From the NCBI GenBank assembly GCA_045614925.1, contig JAZLDV010000119.1:1-39574 (forward strand): 39,574 nucleotides of DNA, given 5' to 3'. Of the stretch, positions 25,435 to 34,163 are shown piece by piece. Source of the stretch: JAZLDV01 sp045614925 (GTDB taxonomy: Bacteria > Bacillota_I > Bacilli_A > Erysipelotrichales > Coprobacillaceae). A model generated the notes under the pieces. That model saw nothing but the letters and a program-made list of their open reading frames with translations. It did not search any database and had not been told where the DNA came from. A program made the translations under genes and the position numbers. The first letter of the stretch is position 1; the number at the start of each line of letters is the position of its first letter.

Positions 25435-26688
25435 ATGCGTGAAACAAGAATATTAGAGTTTAAAGAAACGATTACAAATACTTTCTTAAAAACAGTTAGT
25501 GCCTTTTCGAATTACGATGGTGGAACAATTCTTTTTGGTGTGGATGATGATGGAAATATGAAGGGGTTACCAGATGTAAAACAAGCTTGCTTAGATATTG
25601 AAAATAAAATCAATGATAGTATTTCACCCCAACCAGATTATACACTTGTGATACAAAATAATGATCAGATAATAAAACTTACTGTAAAAAGTGGTCTTCA
25701 AAAACCTTATCTATATAAATCAAAAGCTTACAAGCGTAATGATACAGCTACAATAGAGGTAGATACTATGGAATTTACAAGGCTTGTATTAGAAGGGAAA
25801 AATATTAGGTTTGAAGAGTTGCCTTGTCAAGAACAGGAATTATCTTTTGAAGTTTTGTGTCGTAAACTTAAAGATAGTATTCAAATCGAAGATTTTAATC
25901 ATGATACATTGAAGACATTGAATTTATATGACAACGTAAATGGATATAATAATGCAGCAGGACTTTTGGCTGATAAAAATTATTTCCCAGGAATTGATAT
26001 AGTTAAATTTGGTGATAACATTAGTATTATTCAAAAAAGATCGACTTTTGAAAACACTTCTGTTTTAGATATATATGAAAAAGCAGTTAATGTATTTAGA
26101 GATTATTATCAATATGAAGTAATACAAGGTGCTGATAGAAAGAAAATAGAGAAAATACCCGAAGCAGCTTTTAGAGAGGCAATTGCTAATGCATTGATTC
26201 ATAGAGTATGGGATGTATATTCACACATTAAGGTTTCTATGTTTGATGATAGAATAGAAGTAGTATCTCCTGGCGGTTTGCCATCTGGAATAACAGAAGA
26301 AGAATATTTGTCAGGTAAACTTTCTATTTTAAGAAACAGAAATCTTGCAAATGTATTTTATAGGTTAGGATTTGTAGAAATATTTGGAACTGGAATTACA
26401 AGAATTAAACAATTGTATGAAGAAGGTTTAATGAAACCAGTTTTTGAAGTATCAGAGAATGTTATAAAAATTGTGCTTCCTATATTTGAAAAAAATGCTG
26501 ATTTAACAGAAGATGAAATAGAAATATATAAATTGTTAAGTAAGACAATGTTAAAACCAATAAGTGAAATTGCACCGCATGTACATTTTGGAAAATCAAA
26601 GATAACAAAGTTACTTAAAGATATGGCACAAAAAGGTGTGATTGCAATTGAAGGTAATGGTAGAAGTACAAAATATATAATAAAATAA
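25435..26688 (+). CDS. AlbA_2/HATPase_c_4 domain regulator (COG2865-like)
   Basis: 417 residues in three parts. An N-terminal AlbA_2 (Schlafen-like) domain (LEFKETITN, then YDGGTILFGVDDDG, 27-40). A GHKL-type ATPase segment with FREAIANALIHR (246-257), SPGGLPSGI (278-286) and GTGITRI (318-324). A C-terminal winged helix (about 350-417). Such proteins are often mislabelled RecG-like helicases; they are thought to be DNA-binding regulators, with role mostly unknown. It stands alone behind a palindrome-rich promoter at a site normally held by mnmG, so it is probably acquired. Confidence 0.82.
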   Translation: MRETRILEFKETITNTFLKTVSAFSNYDGGTILFGVDDDGNMKGLPDVKQACLDIENKINDSISPQPDYTLVIQNNDQIIKLTVKSGLQKPYLYKSKAYKRNDTATIEVDTMEFTRLVLEGKNIRFEELPCQEQELSFEVLCRKLKDSIQIEDFNHDTLKTLNLYDNVNGYNNAAGLLADKNYFPGIDIVKFGDNISIIQKRSTFENTSVLDIYEKAVNVFRDYYQYEVIQGADRKKIEKIPEAAFREAIANALIHRVWDVYSHIKVSMFDDRIEVVSPGGLPSGITEEEYLSGKLSILRNRNLANVFYRLGFVEIFGTGITRIKQLYEEGLMKPVFEVSENVIKIVLPIFEKNADLTEDEIEIYKLLSKTMLKPISEIAPHVHFGKSKITKLLKDMAQKGVIAIEGNGRSTKYIIK

Positions 26689-26689
26689 A

Positions 26690-26720
26690 AACCTTCAAGT
26701 TTGACTTGAAGGTTGTTTTT
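26690..26720. terminator. Bidirectional terminator
   Basis: A perfect 11-bp stem (26690-26700 with 26704-26714) with a 3-base loop between two convergent genes. T-rich tracts follow on both strands. Confidence 0.85.
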
Positions 26721-27384
26721 AAATTAATGCTGTTCCAAAGTGTAAAGCAATATAAGCTAATTCATGTTCGTTAAATGTTTTGTTGTAATGTCTTTCTACA
26801 ACTGTATTGAATGCTTTAGCACATGCGAATTCTGTTTCATTTTCATGTTTAATTTCATCCATTAATGGATTGTTAGTTAATTGCTGATTGTTTTGAAGAC
26901 GTTCTAATGCAGGATAGAAATGGAAAGTCATTCCTCTATAGAAATCTTCATTTGCTTTTAAGTCTAAGTTTAAAGTTTCTTTAATCGCAATAATTGTTTC
27001 ATGCATAATTGTTTCCATTGTATCATCAAACATATCAAATTCAATATTAAAATCAATATCTAATAAGTTAATGTTTGCTAAATACATAGTTGTATAATAA
27101 ACCTGATTAGTATCAATAGTTAAATTAAATTCTTTTTCTAACTGTTCGATAATAGCTTTAGATACAGAGAAATAAGCATGTTCACTTAAGTTGTGAATTT
27201 GACTTTCGCTTGTTGCAATATAACTACCATTCATTTCTCTAGATACGCATAATGATAAATGGATCACTAAATTGTCAAATGTGGCTTGAGCTATTTCGAT
27301 GTTATTTTTAGTAATATTTTCAGTTAAAATTCTCTCGATGATTTGTTGAATTTTTTCATATTCAAAGTTTAATTGAATGACCAC
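26719..27384 (-). CDS. Stand-alone dual PRD-domain protein
   Basis: 221 residues made up of two PTS-regulation domains and nothing else. PRD1: LVIHLSLCVSREMNG (H42). PRD2: MTFHFYPALERLQ (H155) and ELAYIALHFGTAL (H215). The second PRD1 histidine position is Met (M100). BglG-type antiterminators have an RNA-binding N-terminus and LicR/MtlR types have EII-like tails; both are missing. Start set at GTG 27384 after GAGGTGAGG; the ATG at 27420 overlaps a TATATT-like -10. No PTS genes are adjacent, so its partner is unknown. Confidence 0.78.
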   Translation of the reverse strand: MVIQLNFEYEKIQQIIERILTENITKNNIEIAQATFDNLVIHLSLCVSREMNGSYIATSESQIHNLSEHAYFSVSKAIIEQLEKEFNLTIDTNQVYYTTMYLANINLLDIDFNIEFDMFDDTMETIMHETIIAIKETLNLDLKANEDFYRGMTFHFYPALERLQNNQQLTNNPLMDEIKHENETEFACAKAFNTVVERHYNKTFNEHELAYIALHFGTALI

Positions 27385-27536
27385 TTTCCTCACCTCGCCA
27401 CATATAATATATGAAATCATTTTATTTGTCTACAATTATTTTCAAAATTTTTAAGGGGTTTCATATAGATATATTTTTTCATATTTTATGCATGAAAAAT
27501 TGAGATATGACAATAATGTTTAAGAGGTGAAAAAAT

Positions 27537-27902
27537 ATGAAGAAATCAATTATTTTTATTGTTTTATGCTTAATGATATCAAATGTGAATGCAGTTGAAT
27601 ATGTACCTAGATTTAAGATTGTTGCTTCTTCTAATTATAAAAATGATATTCAATATATGTATGAGATAAAGAATAATCTGATTAAAGATTATTCTTTATG
27701 GTCTAAAGGTGTAGATAATAAGAAACAGGTGCTGTTAGATCATTTAGATGAGTATGATGCAGTGATGGAAGACAATGAATATGTTATTTATATAGGGGAA
27801 GGTAAAGGAAGATGTATAAGTGGAGAATTAAAGACGAATTATTGTGAAAGTACAAAGCAGATTAAGAAGAAGTCTTTTATATGGAGTTTGCTGTTTGATT
27901 AA
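27537..27902 (+). CDS. Small secreted SpoIIR-like protein
   Basis: 121 residues with a signal peptide (about 1-19, MISNVNA cleavage region). Residues 24-77 resemble the N-terminal domain of stage II sporulation protein R: RFKIVASSNYKNDIQ against the family's R-x-R-I-x-A-N-S-D-x-x-x-D-Q, then a run of helices to HLDEYDAVM. IGEGKGRC near 87-94 echoes the SpoIIR C-terminus, but its WWC motif and the middle of the protein are missing. SpoIIR (about 220 residues) signals pro-sigma-E processing. GAGGTG precedes the ATG. I see no clear sigma-F promoter. Confidence 0.5.
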   Translation: MKKSIIFIVLCLMISNVNAVEYVPRFKIVASSNYKNDIQYMYEIKNNLIKDYSLWSKGVDNKKQVLLDHLDEYDAVMEDNEYVIYIGEGKGRCISGELKTNYCESTKQIKKKSFIWSLLFD

Positions 27903-27937
27903 CTTTAAAAATATTTAATTATTATATAACGTATAAG

Positions 27938-27967
27938 TTGAGACTATAATGTCATGTCTATTATAAT
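27938..27967 (+). promoter_or_regulatory. Sigma-A-like promoter of the moxR operon
   Basis: TTGAGA (27938-27943), an 18-base spacer and TATAAT (27962-27967), shortly before moxR. Confidence 0.65.
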
Positions 27968-27987
27968 GATAAAAAGGATGTGATTTT

Positions 27988-28911
27988 ATGGAATTAAAGA
28001 ATGTTATAAATGAAATAAAAAAAGCTGTTATTGGTAAAGATGAAGTGATAGAAGATATTATGATTGCACTTCTTGCTAGAGGGCATGTTCTTTTAGAAGA
28101 TATACCAGGTGTAGGAAAAACAAATTTAGCACTTGCTTTATCTAAGAGTATGGATATGGATTATTCACGTATTCAGCTGACAAGTGATGTAATGCCTAGT
28201 GATATTGTTGGGTTTAATATGTATAATCCTCATACTTCACAGTTTGAATATAAGCAAGGTATTGCTTATACACATCTTCTTTTAGCAGATGAAATTAATA
28301 GAACGTCAAGTAAGACACAGGCTGCCTTATTAGAGTTAATGGAAGAAAGGCAAATGAGTGTAGATGGAAAGACTTATAAATTACCTGAACCATTTTTTGT
28401 TATTGCAACACAAAATCCATTTGGTTCTGCAGGGACACAATTATTACCTGATTCACAATTAGATCGTTTTATGGTGAGATTGTCTTTAGGTTATCCAATG
28501 TTAGAAGATGAAATAAAGATTATTAAGGATAGACAAGGTACAAATCCTATCAATGATATAGAGTCTATTTTGACACCTGAATTATTAATTCAGTGTCAAA
28601 ATGAAACAGATAAAGTTTTTGTTCATGATGAGATTTATAAATATATTGTAGAGATTGTACAAAAGACTAGAAATCATGACATGATTAAACAGGGAGCAAG
28701 TCCTAGAGGAAGTTTAGCATTAATGAAATTAGCGAAAGCAAGAGCTTATTTAAATAATAGAGATTATGTAATCCCTGATGATGTAAAAGATGTTGCAGTT
28801 ATGGGATTAACTCATAGAATTATATTTAATTATGATGCAAAGATTAAAGAATTAGATGAAAAGAAGATTATTTTAGAGATTATTAATTCAATAGATTCAC
28901 CAAAGGTATAG
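27988..28911 (+). CDS. MoxR-family AAA+ ATPase
   Basis: 307 residues. Walker A DIPGVGKTN (38-46), Walker B LLLADEINR (97-105), a TQNPFG sensor segment and the C-terminal AAA_lid_2 helices. MoxR ATPases act as chaperones that mature or activate partner proteins, often with von Willebrand/DUF58 proteins. It starts a three-gene operon (MoxR, DUF58, transglutaminase) that recurs across bacteria. The client is not known. Confidence 0.92.
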   Translation: MELKNVINEIKKAVIGKDEVIEDIMIALLARGHVLLEDIPGVGKTNLALALSKSMDMDYSRIQLTSDVMPSDIVGFNMYNPHTSQFEYKQGIAYTHLLLADEINRTSSKTQAALLELMEERQMSVDGKTYKLPEPFFVIATQNPFGSAGTQLLPDSQLDRFMVRLSLGYPMLEDEIKIIKDRQGTNPINDIESILTPELLIQCQNETDKVFVHDEIYKYIVEIVQKTRNHDMIKQGASPRGSLALMKLAKARAYLNNRDYVIPDDVKDVAVMGLTHRIIFNYDAKIKELDEKKIILEIINSIDSPKV

Positions 28912-28913
28912 AT

Positions 28914-29858
28914 ATGATATCTGGTATTTTGATTTTTGTTTTTGTATTATTTTTATTTATAGCTCTATTTATGAGTGTATCTGGATATTTTCCCTTTTTA
29001 CTGATTGTATGTTTTTTAGTGATATGTTTGTTGAGTGTTATTGTGAGTTTAAGTGCAATAAAAAGGACTAAGGTTGATTATTTTTTAAAGAAATCTATTG
29101 TTGAAAGAGATGATAAGATTGAATTTGTTTTAAAAAGAGAGAATCCTAGGTTTTTTGAATGTGGCTTAACTGATGTTTATTTACAGATAGAAAAAGATGG
29201 AAAAGTATATTATAAAGATGTTGTTCATGTTTATGATGAGGCTTTTTATAATAATTGTTTTAAACATTGTGGATGTTATAGTGTGAAAGTAAAAAAGATA
29301 AGATATTATGATGTTCTTGGGATTTTTTTTAAAGATGAAAAAAGAGATGATCGTTTTGATTTTTATGTTTTTCCAAAGAATATAGAATTAGAAAATTCTT
29401 ATAGGTTTGAAAATATGTCTTATTTATCTGATGAATATTCAATGTATAAAAAAGGTGATGATTATACAGAAGTGTTTGATGTTCATCAATATAGAGAAGA
29501 TGACCAGTTAAAACATATTCATTGGAAGATGTCTTTAAAAAGAAATGAATTGTTTGTAAAAGAAGGGAGTTTTCCTGTTTTAAAGAAGACTTATTTATGT
29601 GTTAGACAATCTCAATTATTTAAAGAAAATGATTATATATTAGATCAGTTTTATTCTTTATGTTTATTATTATATAAACGTAAAGAACAGTTTTCTGTTA
29701 TTTATGATTATGAAGTGCAGGAGATTGTATGTGTTGAGGATATAAGAGAAAGTGTGAAAAGATTACTTGAGTTTCCTCAATATGAGATTGATTATAGTTT
29801 ATTTGATGATGATTTTTTATTAGTAAGTGGACAGGGAATTGAGGTGGTTCATTTATGA
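28914..29858 (+). CDS. DUF58-domain membrane protein
   Basis: 314 residues. Two hydrophobic helices at the N-terminus (about 2-45) precede a soluble domain with the DUF58 signature YREDDQLKHIHWKMSLKRNEL. The DUF58 region is related to vWA folds and its partner is the adjacent MoxR ATPase, 2 bases upstream. The downstream gene overlaps by 4 bases (ATGA). Role in the MoxR system is inferred from the family. Confidence 0.88.
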   Translation: MISGILIFVFVLFLFIALFMSVSGYFPFLLIVCFLVICLLSVIVSLSAIKRTKVDYFLKKSIVERDDKIEFVLKRENPRFFECGLTDVYLQIEKDGKVYYKDVVHVYDEAFYNNCFKHCGCYSVKVKKIRYYDVLGIFFKDEKRDDRFDFYVFPKNIELENSYRFENMSYLSDEYSMYKKGDDYTEVFDVHQYREDDQLKHIHWKMSLKRNELFVKEGSFPVLKKTYLCVRQSQLFKENDYILDQFYSLCLLLYKRKEQFSVIYDYEVQEIVCVEDIRESVKRLLEFPQYEIDYSLFDDDFLLVSGQGIEVVHL

Positions 29859-31921
29859 TAAATTTAGTTATTGATTTTATTGTTTTATGTTTAGGTATGA
29901 CTGGTATTTATATTGGATTACTTAAATCTTTGTATTATCCTGATGTAATCATAGGATGTGTTGTTTTATGTATATATTGTTTTATTTTATTATATGAAAA
30001 ATATAATAAGATAAAATTAAAATTACGTTATATTTTTATAAGTATTGTTGTGATATTGAATGTTGTGATGATAGTCAATACATTTGATCTTTTACGTTTA
30101 TTGATAGAAGTGATTTATGCAGATAATTTTTTAAAGTTTGATGAGTTATTTGAATTATGTCGTCATAGTTCATTGATTTATACAAATGGATTGCTTGTAC
30201 TTTTAGGGATCCCGTTTGTTCATATGTTAGTGCACTATAAAACAAAAGCTAAAAATAAACATATCTATTATCTAATATTTATATTTTTATTTATTCTTCC
30301 AGTATTTTTAATGCATAGATTAACATCATGGACAAGTTATTGTTTTGTGATATTTATTATATATGAATTTATTTTTTCTTTATGTCAAAAAAGAAGTAAA
30401 AAGGCTTTTTTTAAAGTGTTTGTATTAAGTTTATCATGTATTACATGTGTTATATCACATATGACATTGTATTCTCATCCAGCTTTTGAAGAAAGTTTTA
30501 CTGATTTTTTTATGGTTATAAGAGAGAGTATTGAACAAAAGAAAAAAGATAAAAATAAATTTCAGGTGAATGTACTTGGAAGCAGTTCTTTTTTAGATGG
30601 GAATTTACCTAATAATAATGTGAAATCAAGTAATGAAATTGCTTTATTGATTGAATCTGATAAAGCGTTTGATGGATATTTAAGAGGATATTCTTTACAA
30701 ACTTATGAAAATAATCAATGGATTTTAGAAGAAGAAGGATATGAAGGTGCTGATTTAGATGATAAATTGGATCATTTTACTATAAAAAAAGATGAGATGG
30801 AGACATTTAAAGTTAAGATAATGCCTAAAAAGAAAGCAGTTTATGATTATACTGTTTATTATACAAATACAGATTATATGATTAATGATTCTTATTATTC
30901 TGATTTAAAAGAGACTTTAACTGTATATGATACATCAAATCTTACTCATGGAGATATATTTTTTGAAGATATATATTCAAAAGTAGATGATTATAATTAT
31001 TATAAAGATTATATTTATAAATATTATTTAAATGTTCCTAGTGATATAGAAATAGAATTAAAAAGATATCTGATTGAAAATGATATTTATCATTTAAGAG
31101 GAAATACGACATTAGATTATTATGAAACATTAGAATATGCTAATAAAGTTAAAGATGTTTTATCAAAGAATACAATGTATTCTTTAAAATGTGGACCATT
31201 GCCTAATAATGATGACTTTATATTACATTTCTTAAATAATAGTAAGATTGGAAGCTGTTCTCATTATGCAAGTGCAGGGGCCATGCTTTTAAGAGTTATG
31301 AGATTTCCTACACGATATGTAAAAGGATATGCGATAAGCAAAGATGATTTTGTAAATAATAAGGCTGTTATTAGGGAATATAGATCTCATTCATGGATAG
31401 AGATTTATATTAAAGATGAAGGATGGGTTCCTTATGATATGACACCTTCTTCATCAGATGTAGTAGAAGTGATTGATGATAATGTACAAAAAGATAATCC
31501 TGAGATTGATATTAAACCTATTGATCCTAGTACTGTAAATACAAATGATTTCAACAATAACAATAATACAAATGAAGAAGTTACAAAAGATTATAGTCTT
31601 GTTTATTATATAATATGTGGAATTATTGTTGTATTATTACTTGGTTTATATAGATATATGACTCATGGTTATTTCTATAAGAAGTTAAAGAAAATGAATT
31701 CTAATGATCAGATAAGAGTCTTATATAGACGAATTAGTGAATTAGGAGAAGTAGATGATTCTATTAAGCAATTAGGATTGAAAGCTAAGTTTTCTTTACA
31801 TGATATAAACATAGAAGAATTAAATAAAATGTATGATTATTATTATCGCTATATAAATGAATATTATAAATCTTTATCATTGATAAAAAAGGTAATGTTT
31901 ATATTAAAAGGATATAAATAG
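29855..31921 (+). CDS. Transmembrane transglutaminase-like protein
   Basis: 688 residues. About six N-terminal membrane helices (1-205), an extracytoplasmic region holding a transglutaminase-like core, and a C-terminal membrane helix (about 587-606) with a short cytoplasmic tail. Catalytic triad: C468 in GSCSHYASAG, H512 in SHSWIEIYI, D528 in WVPYDMTPS. This architecture (TgpA-type) accompanies MoxR and DUF58. Its substrate, presumably surface protein, is unknown. It is lower in lysine-rich charge than its neighbours only in the membrane part. Confidence 0.88.
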   Translation: MINLVIDFIVLCLGMTGIYIGLLKSLYYPDVIIGCVVLCIYCFILLYEKYNKIKLKLRYIFISIVVILNVVMIVNTFDLLRLLIEVIYADNFLKFDELFELCRHSSLIYTNGLLVLLGIPFVHMLVHYKTKAKNKHIYYLIFIFLFILPVFLMHRLTSWTSYCFVIFIIYEFIFSLCQKRSKKAFFKVFVLSLSCITCVISHMTLYSHPAFEESFTDFFMVIRESIEQKKKDKNKFQVNVLGSSSFLDGNLPNNNVKSSNEIALLIESDKAFDGYLRGYSLQTYENNQWILEEEGYEGADLDDKLDHFTIKKDEMETFKVKIMPKKKAVYDYTVYYTNTDYMINDSYYSDLKETLTVYDTSNLTHGDIFFEDIYSKVDDYNYYKDYIYKYYLNVPSDIEIELKRYLIENDIYHLRGNTTLDYYETLEYANKVKDVLSKNTMYSLKCGPLPNNDDFILHFLNNSKIGSCSHYASAGAMLLRVMRFPTRYVKGYAISKDDFVNNKAVIREYRSHSWIEIYIKDEGWVPYDMTPSSSDVVEVIDDNVQKDNPEIDIKPIDPSTVNTNDFNNNNNTNEEVTKDYSLVYYIICGIIVVLLLGLYRYMTHGYFYKKLKKMNSNDQIRVLYRRISELGEVDDSIKQLGLKAKFSLHDINIEELNKMYDYYYRYINEYYKSLSLIKKVMFILKGYK

Positions 31922-31931
31922 TAAGTAAAAG

Positions 31932-31968
31932 AGTATATTTAATACGTTGTATTGAATATACTTTTTTT
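31932..31968 (+). terminator. Terminator of the moxR operon
   Basis: A 14-bp stem with one G-T pair (31932-31945 with 31949-31962) and 3-base loop, then seven Ts. Confidence 0.9.
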
Positions 31969-32042
31969 ATAATAAAGTGTTGTTTTCTAGAGATTGAATA
32001 ATATATTAGATTGTTTTTTTTTAGTCATTTTATAATAAAGAA

Positions 32043-32078
32043 TTAAAAAAATAGCGAAGTCTTGTGACTACGCTATTT
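32043..32078 (-). terminator. Terminator of the alpha/beta hydrolase gene
   Basis: Outer stem AAATAGCG/CGCTATTT (32049-32056 with 32071-32078) plus an inner AGTC/GACT, followed by Ts on the minus strand; it contains the gene's stop codon. The 32-base tract between this and the moxR terminator holds nothing I can name. Confidence 0.85.
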
Positions 32079-32984
32079 TATATATTGAGATAAGAATTGT
32101 TTTACTCTTGATTCATATAGTTTTGTATTAGTTTTATAACATTGAGCATGTTTTGCATTGTTAATAATTAATAATTCTTTTTTTGCACGACATGCTTTAA
32201 ATAATTTATAGACCATATATGTAGGGACATAATCGTCTTTGTCACCATGAATAAATAATGTTGGTGTATGAGACTTTCTTACTTGTTTTATAGGATTAGC
32301 AGTAAAGAAACTGTATCCTACAATGAATTTACTCATTAATGCACTAGTGAATAGAAATGGTCTGAATTGTTTATTGTGATATTTAGCGACATGTAATAAT
32401 TGTCCATATAATGTAGAATAACCACAATCATCAATAATACATTTAACATCTTTAGGAAGTCTTTCACCACTTGCATTTAAGACTGTAGCTCCTCCCATAG
32501 ATATACCATGAAGTGCAATCTGTAAATTTTTATCATAATAGTCTTTCATATAATAAATCCAGTTAATAATATCTATTCTATCTAACCATCCAAATCCTAT
32601 ATACTTTCCTTCACTATTTCCATGAGCTCTATTGTTAACAATTAAAACATTATAACCTAATTCATGAAAGAATTTTAGAAAAGAATTGTATGCTCTTTGG
32701 TTATTAGAATGATAACCATGAACACATATAATTAGTTTATTTGTTTCTACTGGTGCTTCTAATAATAGTGCTTTTAGTTTTAAATTATCATGAGATATCA
32801 TTTCTAACTCTTTTATGTTCTGTTGTTTTAGCCATAATTCATAGTAATCTCCTAATTCATATGAAGGAAGATTATCTTTTTGTCTTTTACATGCATATGA
32901 AATTGTTAAATAGGAACCAGTGATATAAGTTGATAATCCTAGTAAGCCTAATGTTGTTAGTATTGTTTTTGTATATTTTTTCAT
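32073..32984 (-). CDS. Membrane-anchored alpha/beta hydrolase
   Basis: 303 residues. An N-terminal anchor (about 8-30) is followed by an alpha/beta hydrolase fold. Oxyanion/HG motif CVHGYHSNN (87-95); nucleophile S162 in GISMGG; acid D250 in HGDKDDYVP; catalytic H279 in NAKHAQ. It resembles the Bem46/FrsA-like lysophospholipase and esterase group, but substrate is not readable. AAGAAGGA precedes the ATG. It is alone on the minus strand, against the prevailing direction. Confidence 0.82.
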   Translation of the reverse strand: MKKYTKTILTTLGLLGLSTYITGSYLTISYACKRQKDNLPSYELGDYYELWLKQQNIKELEMISHDNLKLKALLLEAPVETNKLIICVHGYHSNNQRAYNSFLKFFHELGYNVLIVNNRAHGNSEGKYIGFGWLDRIDIINWIYYMKDYYDKNLQIALHGISMGGATVLNASGERLPKDVKCIIDDCGYSTLYGQLLHVAKYHNKQFRPFLFTSALMSKFIVGYSFFTANPIKQVRKSHTPTLFIHGDKDDYVPTYMVYKLFKACRAKKELLIINNAKHAQCYKTNTKLYESRVKQFLSQYIK

Positions 32985-33006
32985 ATATATTCCTTCTTTC
33001 TATTTT

Positions 33007-33015
33007 ATTATAACA
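33007..33015 (-). promoter_or_regulatory. Extended -10 promoter of the hydrolase
   Basis: TGTTATAAT on the minus strand, 22 bases before the start codon, a TGn extended -10 like those of dnaX and yaaA. No good -35. Confidence 0.5.
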
Positions 33016-33123
33016 CAAAATATGGAATGAATCTGATTATATTATTTGTTTATAACATAAATAAATGATTGTTATTATGTTAATATATTAAGAATTATGA
33101 TAAAATATTTAAGGGTGATGAGT

Positions 33124-33723
33124 ATGACAAAAGTAGTAAGTCAAAGTGATTTTGATAGTGTCATTCGTGCATTAGATGAACATAAAGTCGTTGCTTTTCC
33201 TACTGAAACAGTTTTTGGTGTAGGAGTGAAGTTTAATGATAGAGTGGCATTAGATGCATTGATGGAAGCAAAGAATAGAGATTATTCTAAAGCTATAACA
33301 CTTATGGTTCATAATATTTCAGATATTGAAAAATATGCCTATGTAAATGAAAGTGCAAGAAAAATTATTGAGAATTTTATGCCTGGAATGGTTACACTAG
33401 TATTAAAGAAGAAAGATAATGTTGATTCTTTAATGACAAATGGTAAAGAGACGATAGGTATTCGTATTCCAGATAGTGAATATGTATTAGAATTATTAAA
33501 AAGAGTCGGGCCAATGCTTGTGACGAGTGCGAATTTGTCTAATCATGAAAATACAACCACAACAAAAGAAGTACTAGATCAGTTAGATGGAAGAATTGAA
33601 TTGGTTGTTGATGGGAAAACTTCTTTGAATATTGCAAGTAGTGTTATAGATGTAACACAGCAAGAGATTAAGATATTAAGAGAAGGTCAAATTAAGGAAG
33701 AAGAAATTAGGAGGATATTATAA
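33124..33723 (+). CDS. tsaC: L-threonylcarbamoyladenylate synthase (TsaC/YrdC family)
   Basis: 199 residues. It makes threonylcarbamoyl-AMP from threonine, bicarbonate and ATP for t6A37 in tRNA. The YrdC pattern FPTETVFGVG (25-34), the KAITLMV segment and TSANLS are present. It is the short form lacking the C-terminal Sua5 domain found in Bacillus YwlC. The ATG at 33124 follows AAGGGTG by 6 bases; earlier ATGs (33097, 33118) have none. Its stop overlaps the rpiB start (TAATG). Order tsaC-rpiB-glyA-upp-atp mirrors the Bacillus ywlC to atp region. Confidence 0.92.
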   Translation: MTKVVSQSDFDSVIRALDEHKVVAFPTETVFGVGVKFNDRVALDALMEAKNRDYSKAITLMVHNISDIEKYAYVNESARKIIENFMPGMVTLVLKKKDNVDSLMTNGKETIGIRIPDSEYVLELLKRVGPMLVTSANLSNHENTTTTKEVLDQLDGRIELVVDGKTSLNIASSVIDVTQQEIKILREGQIKEEEIRRIL

Positions 33724-34163
33724 TGAAAATTGCAGTAGCATGTGATCATGGGGGATTACGTTTAAAAAATGTTTTAGCAGAAGAAATGAAAAAACAAGGA
33801 TATGAAGTTGTAGATTTTGGGACTTACAGTGATGATAGCTGTGATTATCCAGATTTTGCAGCTAAAGCTGCAAAAGCAGTAGCATCAGGTGAATGTGAAA
33901 AAGGTGTTGTAGTATGTGGAACAGGAATTGGTATTTCTATTTCATGTAATAAAGTAAAAGGAATTCGTTGTGCTTTAGTTCATGATGTATTTAGTGCAAA
34001 AGCAACAAGAGCACATAATGATACAAATATGTTAGCAATGGGACAAAGAGTTATTGGTGAAGGTTTAGCTTTAGAAATTTTAAATGCTTGGTTAAATACA
34101 GAATATGAAGGAGGAAGACATGATTTAAGAATTGAAAAAATGATGTCTTTAGAAAATGAGTAG
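33723..34163 (+). CDS. rpiB: Ribose-5-phosphate isomerase B
   Basis: 146 residues of the RpiB/LacAB family. CDHGGLRLK (7-15) binds the substrate ring opening, C65 is the catalytic base in VVCGTGIGIS, and H98 with N99 lie in RAHND. Context (Bacillus ywlF) favours pentose phosphate isomerase over galactose-6-phosphate isomerase LacA/B, which come as pairs. Translation probably coupled to tsaC. Confidence 0.92.
   Translation: MKIAVACDHGGLRLKNVLAEEMKKQGYEVVDFGTYSDDSCDYPDFAAKAAKAVASGECEKGVVVCGTGIGISISCNKVKGIRCALVHDVFSAKATRAHNDTNMLAMGQRVIGEGLALEILNAWLNTEYEGGRHDLRIEKMMSLENE

Noticed and set aside
25435..26688. RecG helicase annotation for the AlbA_2 protein
   Set aside because: No helicase motifs; the label spreads from misannotated COG2865 proteins.
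27385..27420. Longer PRD protein start at ATG 27420
   Set aside because: No ribosome binding site, and it would put the start inside a -10-like sequence; GTG 27384 has a strong one.
27421..27536. Sigma-F promoter for the SpoIIR-like gene
   Set aside because: A GCATG with roughly correct spacing is present but the -10 does not match GGnnAnAnT.
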